This document shows positions 15,587 to 22,375 of a stretch of 32,799 nucleotides of DNA, piece by piece (positions within the stretch are counted from its first letter, which is position 1; the number at the start of each line of letters is the position of its first letter). The stretch is taken from the NCBI GenBank assembly GCA_025450075.1, contig JANWIC010000003.1, positions 1-32,799 on the forward strand, read 5' to 3'. The translations under genes were made by a program, and so were the position numbers. The DNA comes from Patescibacteria group bacterium (lineage in GTDB: Bacteria; Patescibacteriota; Dojkabacteria; JAKAPS01). A model generated the notes under the pieces. It saw only the letters and a program-made list of their open reading frames with translations. It was not told the DNA's origin and ran no database searches.

Positions 15587-15660
15587 GGACCAGTAGCTCA
15601 GTCGGTTAGAGCACCGTTCTTATAAAGCGGGGGTCGATGGTTCGATCCCATCCTGGTCCA
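15587..15660 (+). tRNA. tRNA-Ile with UAU anticodon
   Basis: 74 nt with a complete cloverleaf. Acceptor GGACCAG/CTGGTCC; D arm GCTC/GAGC; anticodon stem CCGTT/AGCGG with one G-U pair; T arm GATGG/CCATC with loop TTCGATC; discriminator A; no encoded CCA. The seven-base anticodon loop is CTTATAA, so positions 34-36 read TAT, which pairs with AUA (Ile). Most bacteria read AUA with a CAU tRNA modified to lysidine by TilS; a UAU isoleucine tRNA is uncommon. AUA codons are frequent in the genes of this window. Confidence 0.9.
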
Positions 15661-15689
15661 TGATTAATTCTACTAGGGTTGATATAGAA

Positions 15690-15971
15690 TCATTGTCTAG
15701 AATATAGGTTCGAAATTTTGATAATATGTTCTTCTTTAATCAATCCAATTGTCTCTTATATTTCCATTGATTTCCCATTTCGCATTAATGGACCGTAAAG
15801 GGTTGCTACTTTTGTTTGTTTTGAATCAGGTTTATCTTTAGAAAACATTGTTGAGGCGAGGTTTACAAGATGGCTAGCGTTTGCTATCTGTTCATGAATT
15901 TTATATTGTTGTTGTCTGACATCACCTGAATTGTATTTTATTTTTATGCCGCCATTTTTGGTAGGAGTTGC
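15690..15971 (-). pseudogene. Possible decayed ORF of unknown origin
   Basis: Between the tRNA and the RRM gene, a minus-strand frame runs open for 71 codons from 15971 to a TAA at 15756-15758. It then continues with 21 more sensible codons to a TGA at 15690-15692. The first stretch has no ATG until the Met of STMFSKDKPDS. Composition is protein-like (for example QQQYKIHEQIANASHLVNLA), but no family is recognised. It is best read as the remnant of a gene with an in-frame stop; it could also be chance. Confidence 0.3.
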
Positions 15972-15975
15972 CTAG

Positions 15976-16131
15976 TATAATGGTATTATAATTGATGAAA
16001 CAATAATTCGCGTTTTATATCGTTTGTATACAAGGGTAGAGGAACTATTTGGTAGTATACAGGTTGTCGAATGGACAATAGATAAAGAAGGAAAAACATT
16101 TATCCTCCAATCGCGAGAGTTGAATGTATAA
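15976..16131 (+). pseudogene. Remnant of a PEP synthase/PPDK N-terminal (ATP-grasp) domain
   Basis: A 51-codon open frame with no start codon ends in TAA at 16129-16131. Its translation contains RVEELFGSIQVVEWTIDKEG and KTFILQSREL. It closely follows the end of the pyruvate phosphate dikinase N-terminal domain, where an 'IExxFGxPQDIEWA ... G..YILQSRP' pattern is usual. The upstream part of the domain is missing and a TAG stop lies directly before the fragment (15973-15975), so this is a relic rather than a working gene. Confidence 0.55.
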
Positions 16132-16175
16132 AAGAATTAGTTAGGTCGTAAACTATGGACGTAAATTCTTGGATG

Positions 16176-16343
16176 TGCTACAATTGTACTAGGTGCAGCG
16201 ATCTTTATGGATTATGTGCCTATGTAAATGGTTCTTAATAGTTTCGTTCTATTATTACAGTTTTCTAGGCTAATTTCCCCATAAGGTGTTATTTATTTAT
16301 TCTTTTGTTCCTGCATGAACAAATATATGAAAGGAGCCAAAAA
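16176..16343 (+). promoter_or_regulatory. Extended -10 promoter and long structured leader of the RRM gene
   Basis: TGCTACAAT (16176-16184) is a TGn-extended -10, predicting a start near 16191 and a leader of about 150 nt, much longer than others in the window. Near its end TTTGTTC (16304-16310) and GAACAAA (16317-16323) form a 7-bp hairpin with a 6-nt loop. It ends 7 nt before the Shine-Dalgarno AAGGAG (16331-16336), which is 7 nt from the ATG. Long leaders are common for cold-induced RNA-binding proteins; regulation here is inferred. Confidence 0.5.
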
Positions 16344-16610
16344 ATGGCAAAAAATTTATTTGTTGGGGGAATCCCATATTCTGTAAGAGATGCACAACTA
16401 GAAGATCTCTTCAAACAAGCAGGAACAGTTGTTTCCGCTAAGATCATTACTGATAAAATGACAGGCCAAAGCAAAGGATTTGGTTTTGTTGAAATGGAAT
16501 CAGATGAAGAAGCTCAAAAAGCTATCGACATGTTCAACAATTATGAATTAGACGGAAGAAAGATTGTTGTAAACGAAGCTCGACCAAGAGAAGAAAGACC
16601 TTCAAGATAA
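16344..16610 (+). CDS. RRM-domain RNA-binding protein
   Basis: 88 residues starting MAKNLFVGG. The frame could extend to an ATG at 16305, but the Shine-Dalgarno GAAAGGAG fits the ATG at 16344. It is a single RNA recognition motif: RNP2 NLFVGGIPY (residues 4-12) and RNP1 KGFGFVEM (about 45-52), with the usual beta-alpha-beta-beta-alpha-beta order and a short basic tail ending REERPSR. Such small proteins bind single-stranded RNA and act as RNA chaperones, often cold-induced in bacteria. It is one of only three genes in the window with a strong Shine-Dalgarno, suggesting high expression. It is followed by a terminator. Confidence 0.93.
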   Translation: MAKNLFVGGIPYSVRDAQLEDLFKQAGTVVSAKIITDKMTGQSKGFGFVEMESDEEAQKAIDMFNNYELDGRKIVVNEARPREERPSR

Positions 16611-16628
16611 TTCTTGAAAAGAAACTAT

Positions 16629-16656
16629 AAAAGCACAGGAAATCCTGTGCTTTTTT
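16629..16656 (+). terminator. Intrinsic terminator of the RRM gene
   Basis: AAAAGCACAGG and CCTGTGCTTTT pair around a short loop, followed by a run of T. It starts 19 nt after the stop codon of the RRM gene. Confidence 0.85.
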
Positions 16657-16687
16657 GTTGCCTAATTCCTCTCATCCTTGTTATGAT
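16657..16687 (+). promoter_or_regulatory. Promoter of a leaderless mini-gene
   Basis: TTGCCT (about 16658-16663), then about 18 nt, then TATGAT (16682-16687). The predicted start (16694) is 1 nt from the ATG at 16695. It sits directly after the RRM terminator, so the next gene is a separate leaderless unit. Confidence 0.5.
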
Positions 16688-16694
16688 AGGTAGT

Positions 16695-16868
16695 ATGGAA
16701 AAGCCACCAGAATTACCAATTCATCATCATATACTTGCCTGGGCAATTGTGGTAGCTTTATGCATTATCTTCTTCTTTATCTTTCTAGTTGTTAAAATCA
16801 TATTCTTTGGAGATGGGGGATATATTTCAAATCCCGGAGTAACATATACCACAGTTCCTAAACGTTAA
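16695..16868 (+). CDS. Small single-pass membrane protein
   Basis: 57 residues from the ATG at 16695. The frame opens further upstream (ATG 16614), but that start lies before the RRM terminator and would translate through it. The -10 box fits a leaderless start at 16695. Sequence: a short polar N-terminus with PPELPIHHH, one long hydrophobic helix (about 14-42), and a polar tail. No family recognised. The stop overlaps the stop of the convergent transporter gene by 4 nt. A real small gene is plausible but unproven. Confidence 0.45.
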   Translation: MEKPPELPIHHHILAWAIVVALCIIFFFIFLVVKIIFFGDGGYISNPGVTYTTVPKR

Positions 16869-18178
16869 TGGAATACTAGTGTAACTATTGTCCCGGTTGC
16901 CGCAAGCCCCATGATGATAAAAGTCGTAATACCGATAATATTTGTCCATATATGATTGGTAAAGCCACCCATAATTTTTTTGTTATTCGTAATAAGAAGT
17001 ATCATACCAATGAGTGGTACAGAAATTATCCCATTTATAACCGCAGTATAGACAAGCGCTTTGATCGGGTTTATCCCAATGATATTTATGGAAAGTCCAA
17101 CGATGGTTGCAATCAGAATGACCAGATAGAATGCCTTTGCCTGGCTGAATTTTCTGTCCAATCCCTCCTGAAGGTCGAATACTTCACATATGGCATATGA
17201 TGCCCCTGCTGCAAAAATCGGGACTGCAAGAAGACCCGTACCGATAATTCCAAGAGAGAAAAGCACTTTTGCTATTGTTCCAGCATATGGGAAAGTGTGT
17301 ACTAAAGGTTCAAGCGCTTGTGCTGCTTGAGATGCTGTTTGAATATCAGTTATGCCATGCATGTTTAAAGTTGCGGCAGTGGTAACGATGATAAACCAGG
17401 TTGTGATTTCTGAAAATAGCATCCCTAAAAGTGTATCTAATCGCATTTTCCCGATATATCGAATTCCTACATGAGGAATTCCTCCGGATTTAGGGAGAAT
17501 ATGATGAGTTTTCTCTTCTTCTATTTCTTCGTTTGCTTGCCAGAACATCATATATGGAGAAATAGTTGTTCCTAATACACCGACTATCAAAAACAGAAAG
17601 GAAAAGTTGAATTGGATGTTTGGTACAATTGAAAACTTTAATACTTTCAACCAGTTGTTTTGTATGAATAATCCTGTAAGAATATACGCAAAAAGAGATA
17701 ATGCGAGCCATTTTAATATCTTTGCATATTGTCTATAGGAGGTGAAAATCTCAAGAAATAAGATAATTAGAGTAAATATAATGGTAAGAAATTTAAAGTC
17801 TATTGGAATAAGTAACTGGGTTGCAGCAGCCATAGCACCTAAATCTGTTCCGAGATTTATGATATTTGCTATTAGCAACAAAAGAACAATGGGGTAGAGA
17901 AGAGCTTTGGTATAATGAAGTTTGATATTTTTTGCAATTCCTTTTCCAGTAACAATTCCAATTCGGGCAGCCATTTCCTGAACAACATACATCATAGGAA
18001 GCATAAAAACGGCAGTCCATAAAAGCCCGAATCCATATTGTGCTCCAGTTTGGGAATAGGTAGCTATTCCGGAAGGATCATCGTCGGCAGCTCCTGTAAT
18101 CACTCCTGGTCCAACAACCTTCAATGTATTTTTAAGGCCAAATTTTTTTTGTGGAAAAAATCGTGTAAAAAGAGCCAT
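16865..18178 (-). CDS. NRAMP-family divalent metal transporter, divergent metal site
   Basis: 437 residues with about 11 membrane helices in the LeuT-like NRAMP layout. Helix 1 carries GPGVITGAADDDPSGIATYS (residues 23-42), in the place of the DPGN metal-binding motif; the Asp and Pro are kept but Asn is lost. Helix 6 has LGTTISPYMMFWQ (about 200-215) in the place of the usual MPH, so the metal-coordinating Met and the His are replaced by Ser and Tyr. The family moves Mn2+, Fe2+ or related ions with protons; the altered site makes a different ion preference (for example Mg2+) possible. The gene stands alone on the minus strand. An extended -10 (TGTTATGAT, 18205-18213) predicts a 19-nt leader without a Shine-Dalgarno. 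Confidence 0.85.
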   Translation of the reverse strand: MALFTRFFPQKKFGLKNTLKVVGPGVITGAADDDPSGIATYSQTGAQYGFGLLWTAVFMLPMMYVVQEMAARIGIVTGKGIAKNIKLHYTKALLYPIVLLLLIANIINLGTDLGAMAAATQLLIPIDFKFLTIIFTLIILFLEIFTSYRQYAKILKWLALSLFAYILTGLFIQNNWLKVLKFSIVPNIQFNFSFLFLIVGVLGTTISPYMMFWQANEEIEEEKTHHILPKSGGIPHVGIRYIGKMRLDTLLGMLFSEITTWFIIVTTAATLNMHGITDIQTASQAAQALEPLVHTFPYAGTIAKVLFSLGIIGTGLLAVPIFAAGASYAICEVFDLQEGLDRKFSQAKAFYLVILIATIVGLSINIIGINPIKALVYTAVINGIISVPLIGMILLITNNKKIMGGFTNHIWTNIIGITTFIIMGLAATGTIVTLVFH

Positions 18179-18238
18179 CTATATCATCATTAATAGTTAG
18201 CAATATCATAACAATTTTTATAAAGGAAGAGAAGTATT

Positions 18239-18267
18239 TTGAAAAATCATCACTTGGATGGTATAAT
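18239..18267 (+). promoter_or_regulatory. Promoter of the T-box/thrS unit
   Basis: TTGAAA (18239-18244), a 17-nt spacer, TATAAT (18262-18267), also TGG-extended. The predicted transcription start is about 18274. Confidence 0.75.
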
Positions 18268-18273
18268 GCAAGC

Positions 18274-18489
18274 ACTGGGACGAGAAGGAATACTGATCAT
18301 GAACAAGGGAAGAAGGGAGAGTGAGACCCTTCATGCATGTTAAGTATTCGAAGGACCACCCGGCGCAGATATTCTGCAAAATAGAATATTGAGTGCATAA
18401 GGCCATCCTTATGAATCAAAGTGGAACCACGCAAATGCGTCTTTGAATAAGAACAGATTTTATTCAAGGGCGCATATTTTATTTTATAC
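18274..18489 (+). promoter_or_regulatory. T-box riboswitch leader of thrS
   Basis: The leader has the parts of a T-box. Stem I is closed by CTGGG/CCCGG (18275-18279 with 18359-18363), has an internal loop whose 3' side is GAAGGACCA (18350-18358), a GAATACT/AGTATTC helix, and an apical GAAGGG/CCCTTC hairpin. Two hairpins follow: ATATTCT/AGAATAT (18369-18389) and CATAAGG/CCTTATG (18396-18413). The T-box core is AAAG-TGGAACC-ACGC...GCGT-CTTT (18418-18444), an antiterminator with a 7-nt bulge whose TGGA can pair with an uncharged tRNA ending UCCA. The competing terminator pairs 18435-18450 with 18460-18475 (16 bp with G-U pairs) and is followed by a U-rich tract. The threonine codon ACC at 18355-18357 is the likely specifier. 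Confidence 0.88.
18435..18486 (+). terminator. T-box terminator hairpin (alternative to the antiterminator)
   Basis: ATGCGTCTTTGAATAA (18435-18450) pairs along its length with TTATTCAAGGGCGCAT (18460-18475) using a few G-U pairs, loop of 9 nt, followed by ATTTTATTTTAT. Its 5' arm includes GCGT-CTTT, which is also the 3' arm of the T-box antiterminator, so the two folds exclude each other. Confidence 0.85.
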
Positions 18490-20331
18490 ATGATCTTTAT
18501 GAAAACAGAAGAACAGCTTAAAAACATGCGACATTCGGGAGCACATTTATTGGCAGCCGCTGTAACACATCTTTATCCAGGTGTAAAACTTGCCATTGGA
18601 CCTGCCATCGATTCCGGTTTTTATTATGATTTTGATTTTGGGGAAACAAAAATATCAGAAAAAGATTTCCCGAAGATTGAGAAAGAAATGAATAGATTAA
18701 AAAAACAAGGCTTAAAGTTTGAAAAAGTAGAAATGAGCATTGACGAGGCAAAAAAATTCTTGAAGGAAAACAGCCAGCCTTATTCGCTTAGCTTGCTTGA
18801 AGATATTGAACAATTCGGCAGTACTGTAAAAGGAGAACAGGATACAAAAAAGAAAAAACAAAACAGTGATATCGTTACCTTCTTCAAAAATGGAGATTTT
18901 ATGAACCTTTGTCGTGGTGGCCATGTTGACTCATTTGCTGAAGTTGGCGCTTTTACTTTAACCTCAATTGCAGGTGCATATTTCAGAGGATCGGAAAAGA
19001 ACCCAATGTTAACAAGAATATATGCAGCATGTTTTGAAACACAGGAAGAATTAGAAATGTATCTGCAGATGCAGGAAGAAGCAAAACGTCGAGACCATAG
19101 AATACTTGGTCCTGCATTAGGAATTTTTATGTTTTCAGATGAAGTTGGATCAGGACTTCCATTGCTTCTTCCAAATGGAGAAACCCTAAAGCATATCCTT
19201 ATGGAATATATGCGAAAAGAAGAAGAGAAGCGAGGATATGTCTATGTATCAACTCCGGTTATCGCACATGAAGAATTATATAAACGATCAGGTCATGCCC
19301 AATACTATCATGACGATATGTATAACTTTACGGATAAAGAAGGGACTCGCTTTTATATAAAGCCAATGAACTGCCCTCATCATCATATGATATTTGAAAA
19401 ATTAATCAGAAGTTACCGAGATCTTCCTATACGTCTTGCGGAAGCAGGTGCTGTATACCGTAATGAATTATCTGGTACATTAACCGGTCTTATACGAGTA
19501 AGAGGACCGATTACTCAAAATGATTCTCATATTTATGTCCGTCCTTCCCAGCTTTCAGAAGAATTCTATGCGGTATTGGATTTATTCAGAAGTGTTTATG
19601 AAAAAATGGGGATTAAAGGTTACTGGTTTAGACTTTCTTTACCGGATTTTGATAATGGTAGTGAAAAATATGGTGGAGATAAAAAGAAATGGGAAGTAGC
19701 ATCTGAAGCGATTAGGAATTCATTAAAGAATTTCGAAAAAGACTGGAATGTACATTTTGTTGAAGCAGAAGGAGAGGCAGCATTTTATGGCCCAAAGCTT
19801 GATATCCAGATTAGAAATGTGACAGGTAAAGAAGATACGATTGCAACCAGCCAAGTAGATATCCTTGTTCCTGAAAGGATGGATATTACATATATTAATG
19901 AAAAAGGTGAAAAAGAGTATCCGATCATCATTCACAGGGCTATTCTGGGCTCCTACGAGCGGTTTATAGGCTTCATGATTGAACAGAGTGGTGGAGAGTT
20001 CCCTTTCTGGATGGCGCCTGTACAAATTGGCATAATTCCGGTAAATGATGAATATGTTGCATATGCAATGCAGATTGCAGATGAGCTCAGGAAACATGGG
20101 CTTCGGGTTCATGTCGATAAGAGCGCTGAAAGTGTCAGTAAAAAAATTAGAAATGCTGCTTTACAAAAGATTCCAGCTAAGATAGTGATTGGGGAAAAAG
20201 AATTTGCAAAATCAAAAGAAATGATGATGAGTGTAAATTGGAGAAAGGATTTAGAAGGACAAAGCGGAGAACTATTGGCAATCTCGCAATTAATTGAAAT
20301 CTTTTCCAAGTTATCTGAAGCAGAAAACTAA
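18490..20331 (+). CDS. thrS: Threonyl-tRNA synthetase lacking the N-terminal TGS domain
   Basis: 613 residues from ATG 18490; ATG 18499 is an equally possible start and there is no Shine-Dalgarno. The protein starts directly in the editing domain (RHSGAHLLAAAV with the HxxxH pair, later NLCRGGHVD) and lacks the roughly 60-residue TGS domain seen in most bacterial ThrRS. The class II catalytic core follows. Zinc ligands are the Cys of MNCPHH, the His of TQNDSHIYV and the His of IIHRAILGSYERF. Motif 2 is RVRGPITQNDSH, one residue longer than the usual RVRGFTQDDAH. Motif 3 is ILGSYERFIG. The anticodon-binding domain is at the C-terminus (APVQIGIIPVNDEY onward). It charges tRNA-Thr. It is controlled by the T-box leader and overlaps the convergent recombinase gene by 4 nt. 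Confidence 0.95.
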   Translation: MIFMKTEEQLKNMRHSGAHLLAAAVTHLYPGVKLAIGPAIDSGFYYDFDFGETKISEKDFPKIEKEMNRLKKQGLKFEKVEMSIDEAKKFLKENSQPYSLSLLEDIEQFGSTVKGEQDTKKKKQNSDIVTFFKNGDFMNLCRGGHVDSFAEVGAFTLTSIAGAYFRGSEKNPMLTRIYAACFETQEELEMYLQMQEEAKRRDHRILGPALGIFMFSDEVGSGLPLLLPNGETLKHILMEYMRKEEEKRGYVYVSTPVIAHEELYKRSGHAQYYHDDMYNFTDKEGTRFYIKPMNCPHHHMIFEKLIRSYRDLPIRLAEAGAVYRNELSGTLTGLIRVRGPITQNDSHIYVRPSQLSEEFYAVLDLFRSVYEKMGIKGYWFRLSLPDFDNGSEKYGGDKKKWEVASEAIRNSLKNFEKDWNVHFVEAEGEAAFYGPKLDIQIRNVTGKEDTIATSQVDILVPERMDITYINEKGEKEYPIIIHRAILGSYERFIGFMIEQSGGEFPFWMAPVQIGIIPVNDEYVAYAMQIADELRKHGLRVHVDKSAESVSKKIRNAALQKIPAKIVIGEKEFAKSKEMMMSVNWRKDLEGQSGELLAISQLIEIFSKLSEAEN

Positions 20332-21209
20332 AGTTCAGAAAGAGTAATCTTGTCTTCTTTTTCTGTTGGAATTCTTCCGATGTATTTTTCTGTGGTTGAA
20401 ATTCTTTTATGGCCAACTAATTTAGATAGCACATAAATATTTGTCCCTTTTGATATATGGTGGGCGATAAATGTGTTGCGTAAATCGTTTACTTTTGCAT
20501 TTTGAATTTTCGCCTTTTTGAACATATTATCAATAGATGCTCGAATATTTCGGACTAGTAACGGATGACCATTCTTTGTAATGAAAAGAGTATCTTCCTT
20601 TGAATCCGGTCTAATAGACATATATTTTTTTAACGCTATAATTGCTGATTCATTAAGAGGGATATCCCTATTTGCATTATTTGAGTATCCAGCAATATGA
20701 AGATGAGGTGTTTTTGAATCAATCTTTACATCTTCAAGCTTAATTCTACATAATTCCCCGATACGTATTCCAGTTTGCAAAAGGATTTCAATAATAGAAG
20801 AGATTCTAACATCATTTTTTGCAGCATCACGGAGTGCCATATATTCTGTCTGGGAAAGAACACGAGGTGGTTCAGAGTCATATTTAGGATGAGAAACATT
20901 ATTTGAAGGGTTATCTTTTATGATTCCTTCGTTTTGTAAAAATTTAAAGAATGTTCTTGTACTATTCAGTTTCCTTGAAACTGTTTTTGGTGTATATTCG
21001 CCAGATGAATTTAAGCTTTGAAAATATTCATGGATATCTTCATCTGTCACATCCTCAATATTTAGCTTTCCTGCCTTTGTTTTCGCAAAGTCAATAAGCT
21101 GTTCTACATCCTTTTTATATGCAATAATAGTGTATTCTGATCGGTTATTCTTCTTCAAATGGCCAATGAATTTTTGTAATAGATCGTCTGTTGATTGGCT
21201 TTGCTTCAT
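20328..21209 (-). CDS. Xer-like tyrosine recombinase with altered active site
   Basis: 293 residues, the normal XerC/XerD size. The N-terminal SAM-like core-binding domain spans about 8-98; the catalytic domain spans about 115-290. Active-site positions: Arg149 (TGIRIGEL), Arg244 in NDLRNTF, His267 (LVGHKRISTTEKY) and Tyr276 as nucleophile. Two usual residues differ: the His of HxxR is Asn241, and the beta-hairpin Lys region reads AGYSNNANRDIPL instead of a GKGxKxR type. It could be the chromosome dimer resolvase of this organism or a phase-variation or mobile-element recombinase; no att or inverted repeats are seen near it. A TATTAT at 21220-21225 (minus strand) predicts a start only 3-4 nt before the ATG. 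It is convergent with thrS. Confidence 0.82.
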   Translation of the reverse strand: MKQSQSTDDLLQKFIGHLKKNNRSEYTIIAYKKDVEQLIDFAKTKAGKLNIEDVTDEDIHEYFQSLNSSGEYTPKTVSRKLNSTRTFFKFLQNEGIIKDNPSNNVSHPKYDSEPPRVLSQTEYMALRDAAKNDVRISSIIEILLQTGIRIGELCRIKLEDVKIDSKTPHLHIAGYSNNANRDIPLNESAIIALKKYMSIRPDSKEDTLFITKNGHPLLVRNIRASIDNMFKKAKIQNAKVNDLRNTFIAHHISKGTNIYVLSKLVGHKRISTTEKYIGRIPTEKEDKITLSEL

Positions 21210-21332
21210 GGTATTTTGTATAATAACGATAGATAAATAAGAAATTCGAATACTGTTATCGATTTAATTCTTATAGAAATATTATCACACCGCTATTTAT
21301 TAGTCAATAACTATTAATTATAGGGTTGAACT

Positions 21333-21686
21333 ATGCATAAATTCGTTATTAACATCGTTTTGATACTCATCCTGGGGATTATGTCCCTTAGCTTATATAA
21401 TGTCCTAAACAGTCGTTCACAAGAAGACTCAAGTATCAAGAAATTAGCAAACTTATACAATAGTGAAAAGAGTTTGAACCAAAAACTGAGTTCTGACTAT
21501 ACCTATTATAATAGCTCGGAATATATCGAGAAGGTATCCCGTGATAATCTTAACTTAGCTCCTTCCGGAGAATATATTGTAGTCCTGCCCAGCTCTATCA
21601 TTCAAAGCAGGGGGGGAGAAAAGACAACTAATTCTCAAAGTGGACTTTCAAATATCTCTCAATGGTTTGACTTACTCTTCCATTAG
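21333..21686 (+). CDS. DivIC/FtsB-like septum formation initiator family protein
   Basis: 117 residues: a short cytoplasmic start, one membrane helix (about 5-25), a coiled-coil segment (about 32-58), and the conserved end block YNSSEYIEKVSRDNLNLAPS followed by GEYIVVLP. This layout is that of FtsB/DivIC, which works with FtsL and FtsQ/DivIB at the division site. The Ser/Asn-rich tail is not typical. No Shine-Dalgarno is present; TATAGG (21319-21324) would put transcription about 2 nt before the ATG. The gene is divergent from the recombinase and probably co-transcribed with the membrane protein downstream. Confidence 0.75.
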   Translation: MHKFVINIVLILILGIMSLSLYNVLNSRSQEDSSIKKLANLYNSEKSLNQKLSSDYTYYNSSEYIEKVSRDNLNLAPSGEYIVVLPSSIIQSRGGEKTTNSQSGLSNISQWFDLLFH

Positions 21687-21714
21687 GAATATACTTCTGA
21701 TATAGCCAAACTAT

Positions 21715-22221
21715 ATGCAAATATTTGTTAGGATTATATACAACTTAGTTATTGCTCTCTTAGTCTCCTTTGCTGTAGGATTTGGCATTAGTGTCTTTTA
21801 CCCAGCTCCACCAGAACCTGCTCAAACTTATATTCCACCATGTGCTCCTACTATTCCATTGAATGGTGCTTCAAATAATCAAAGCATTGCACAACCATGT
21901 AGCACAGGAAGTGGATATGTGGATCCATATCTTAAATATCAAAGTGATCTAAAAATATATTATGGATGGGTAGGAGAAATTGGTATGGCTTTTGCAGTCA
22001 TATTTGCTGTTGTTGGTATCCTGTTATACTTCAAATTGCCTTTCTTTTCACCGGGATTTACGTTTGGAGCATTAGGGATTTTCTTCTATTCTCTAAATAG
22101 AGCAGTAAGTAGTGCTAATAGCAGGCTTGAATTTGCTATTGTCATCGTTGCATTAATTATGGTTTTAATTGAAGGCTATATTTTCTTTCTGCGAGGAAAG
22201 GTCAATAATACATCTTCATAA
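21715..22221 (+). CDS. Hypothetical multi-pass membrane protein
   Basis: 168 residues with four predicted membrane helices at about 6-27, 88-106, 110-128 and 138-158. Between helix 1 and 2 is an exposed loop of about 55 residues rich in Pro, Ser and Asn with two Cys (PPCAPTIPL and AQPCSTGSG). No recognised domain. It starts 28 nt after the DivIC-like gene and is followed by two tRNAs. Function not known; position hints at an envelope or division role. Confidence 0.6.
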   Translation: MQIFVRIIYNLVIALLVSFAVGFGISVFYPAPPEPAQTYIPPCAPTIPLNGASNNQSIAQPCSTGSGYVDPYLKYQSDLKIYYGWVGEIGMAFAVIFAVVGILLYFKLPFFSPGFTFGALGIFFYSLNRAVSSANSRLEFAIVIVALIMVLIEGYIFFLRGKVNNTSS

Positions 22222-22235
22222 ATACCTCTTTCTAT

Positions 22236-22264
22236 TTGATTTCAGGGGAAGTTTGTAGTATCAT
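22236..22264 (+). promoter_or_regulatory. Promoter of the tRNA-fMet/tRNA-Met pair
   Basis: TTGATT (22236-22241), a 17-nt spacer, TATCAT (22259-22264). The predicted start is about 22271, 13 nt before the first tRNA. Confidence 0.55.
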
Positions 22265-22283
22265 TACCAAGTCAAATACTCGT

Positions 22284-22358
22284 CGCGGGGTGGAGCAGTG
22301 GCAGCTCGTCAGGCTCATAACCTGAAGGTCGTTAGTTCGAATCTAACCCCCGCAACCA
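22284..22358 (+). tRNA. Initiator tRNA-fMet (CAU)
   Basis: 75 nt including an encoded CCA. Acceptor CGCGGGG/CCCCGCA leaves C1-A72 unpaired, the hallmark of bacterial initiator tRNA. D arm GAGC/GCTC; anticodon loop CTCATAA; T arm GTTAG/CTAAC with loop TTCGAAT. The anticodon stem is TCAGG/CCTGA, so the usual run of three G-C pairs before the loop is A-U, G-C, G-C. It is the only tRNA here with CCA in the DNA. Confidence 0.93.
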
Positions 22359-22375
22359 TTTTAAATCTAGCAGAT

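Noticed and set aside
15661-16343. Possible tmRNA (ssrA) gene in the long gap, prompted by smpB in the window and a GGTTCGAA at about 15707
   Set aside because: No acceptor pairing, no T-stem around the TTCGA and no tag-like reading frame; protein-remnant frames explain more of the region.
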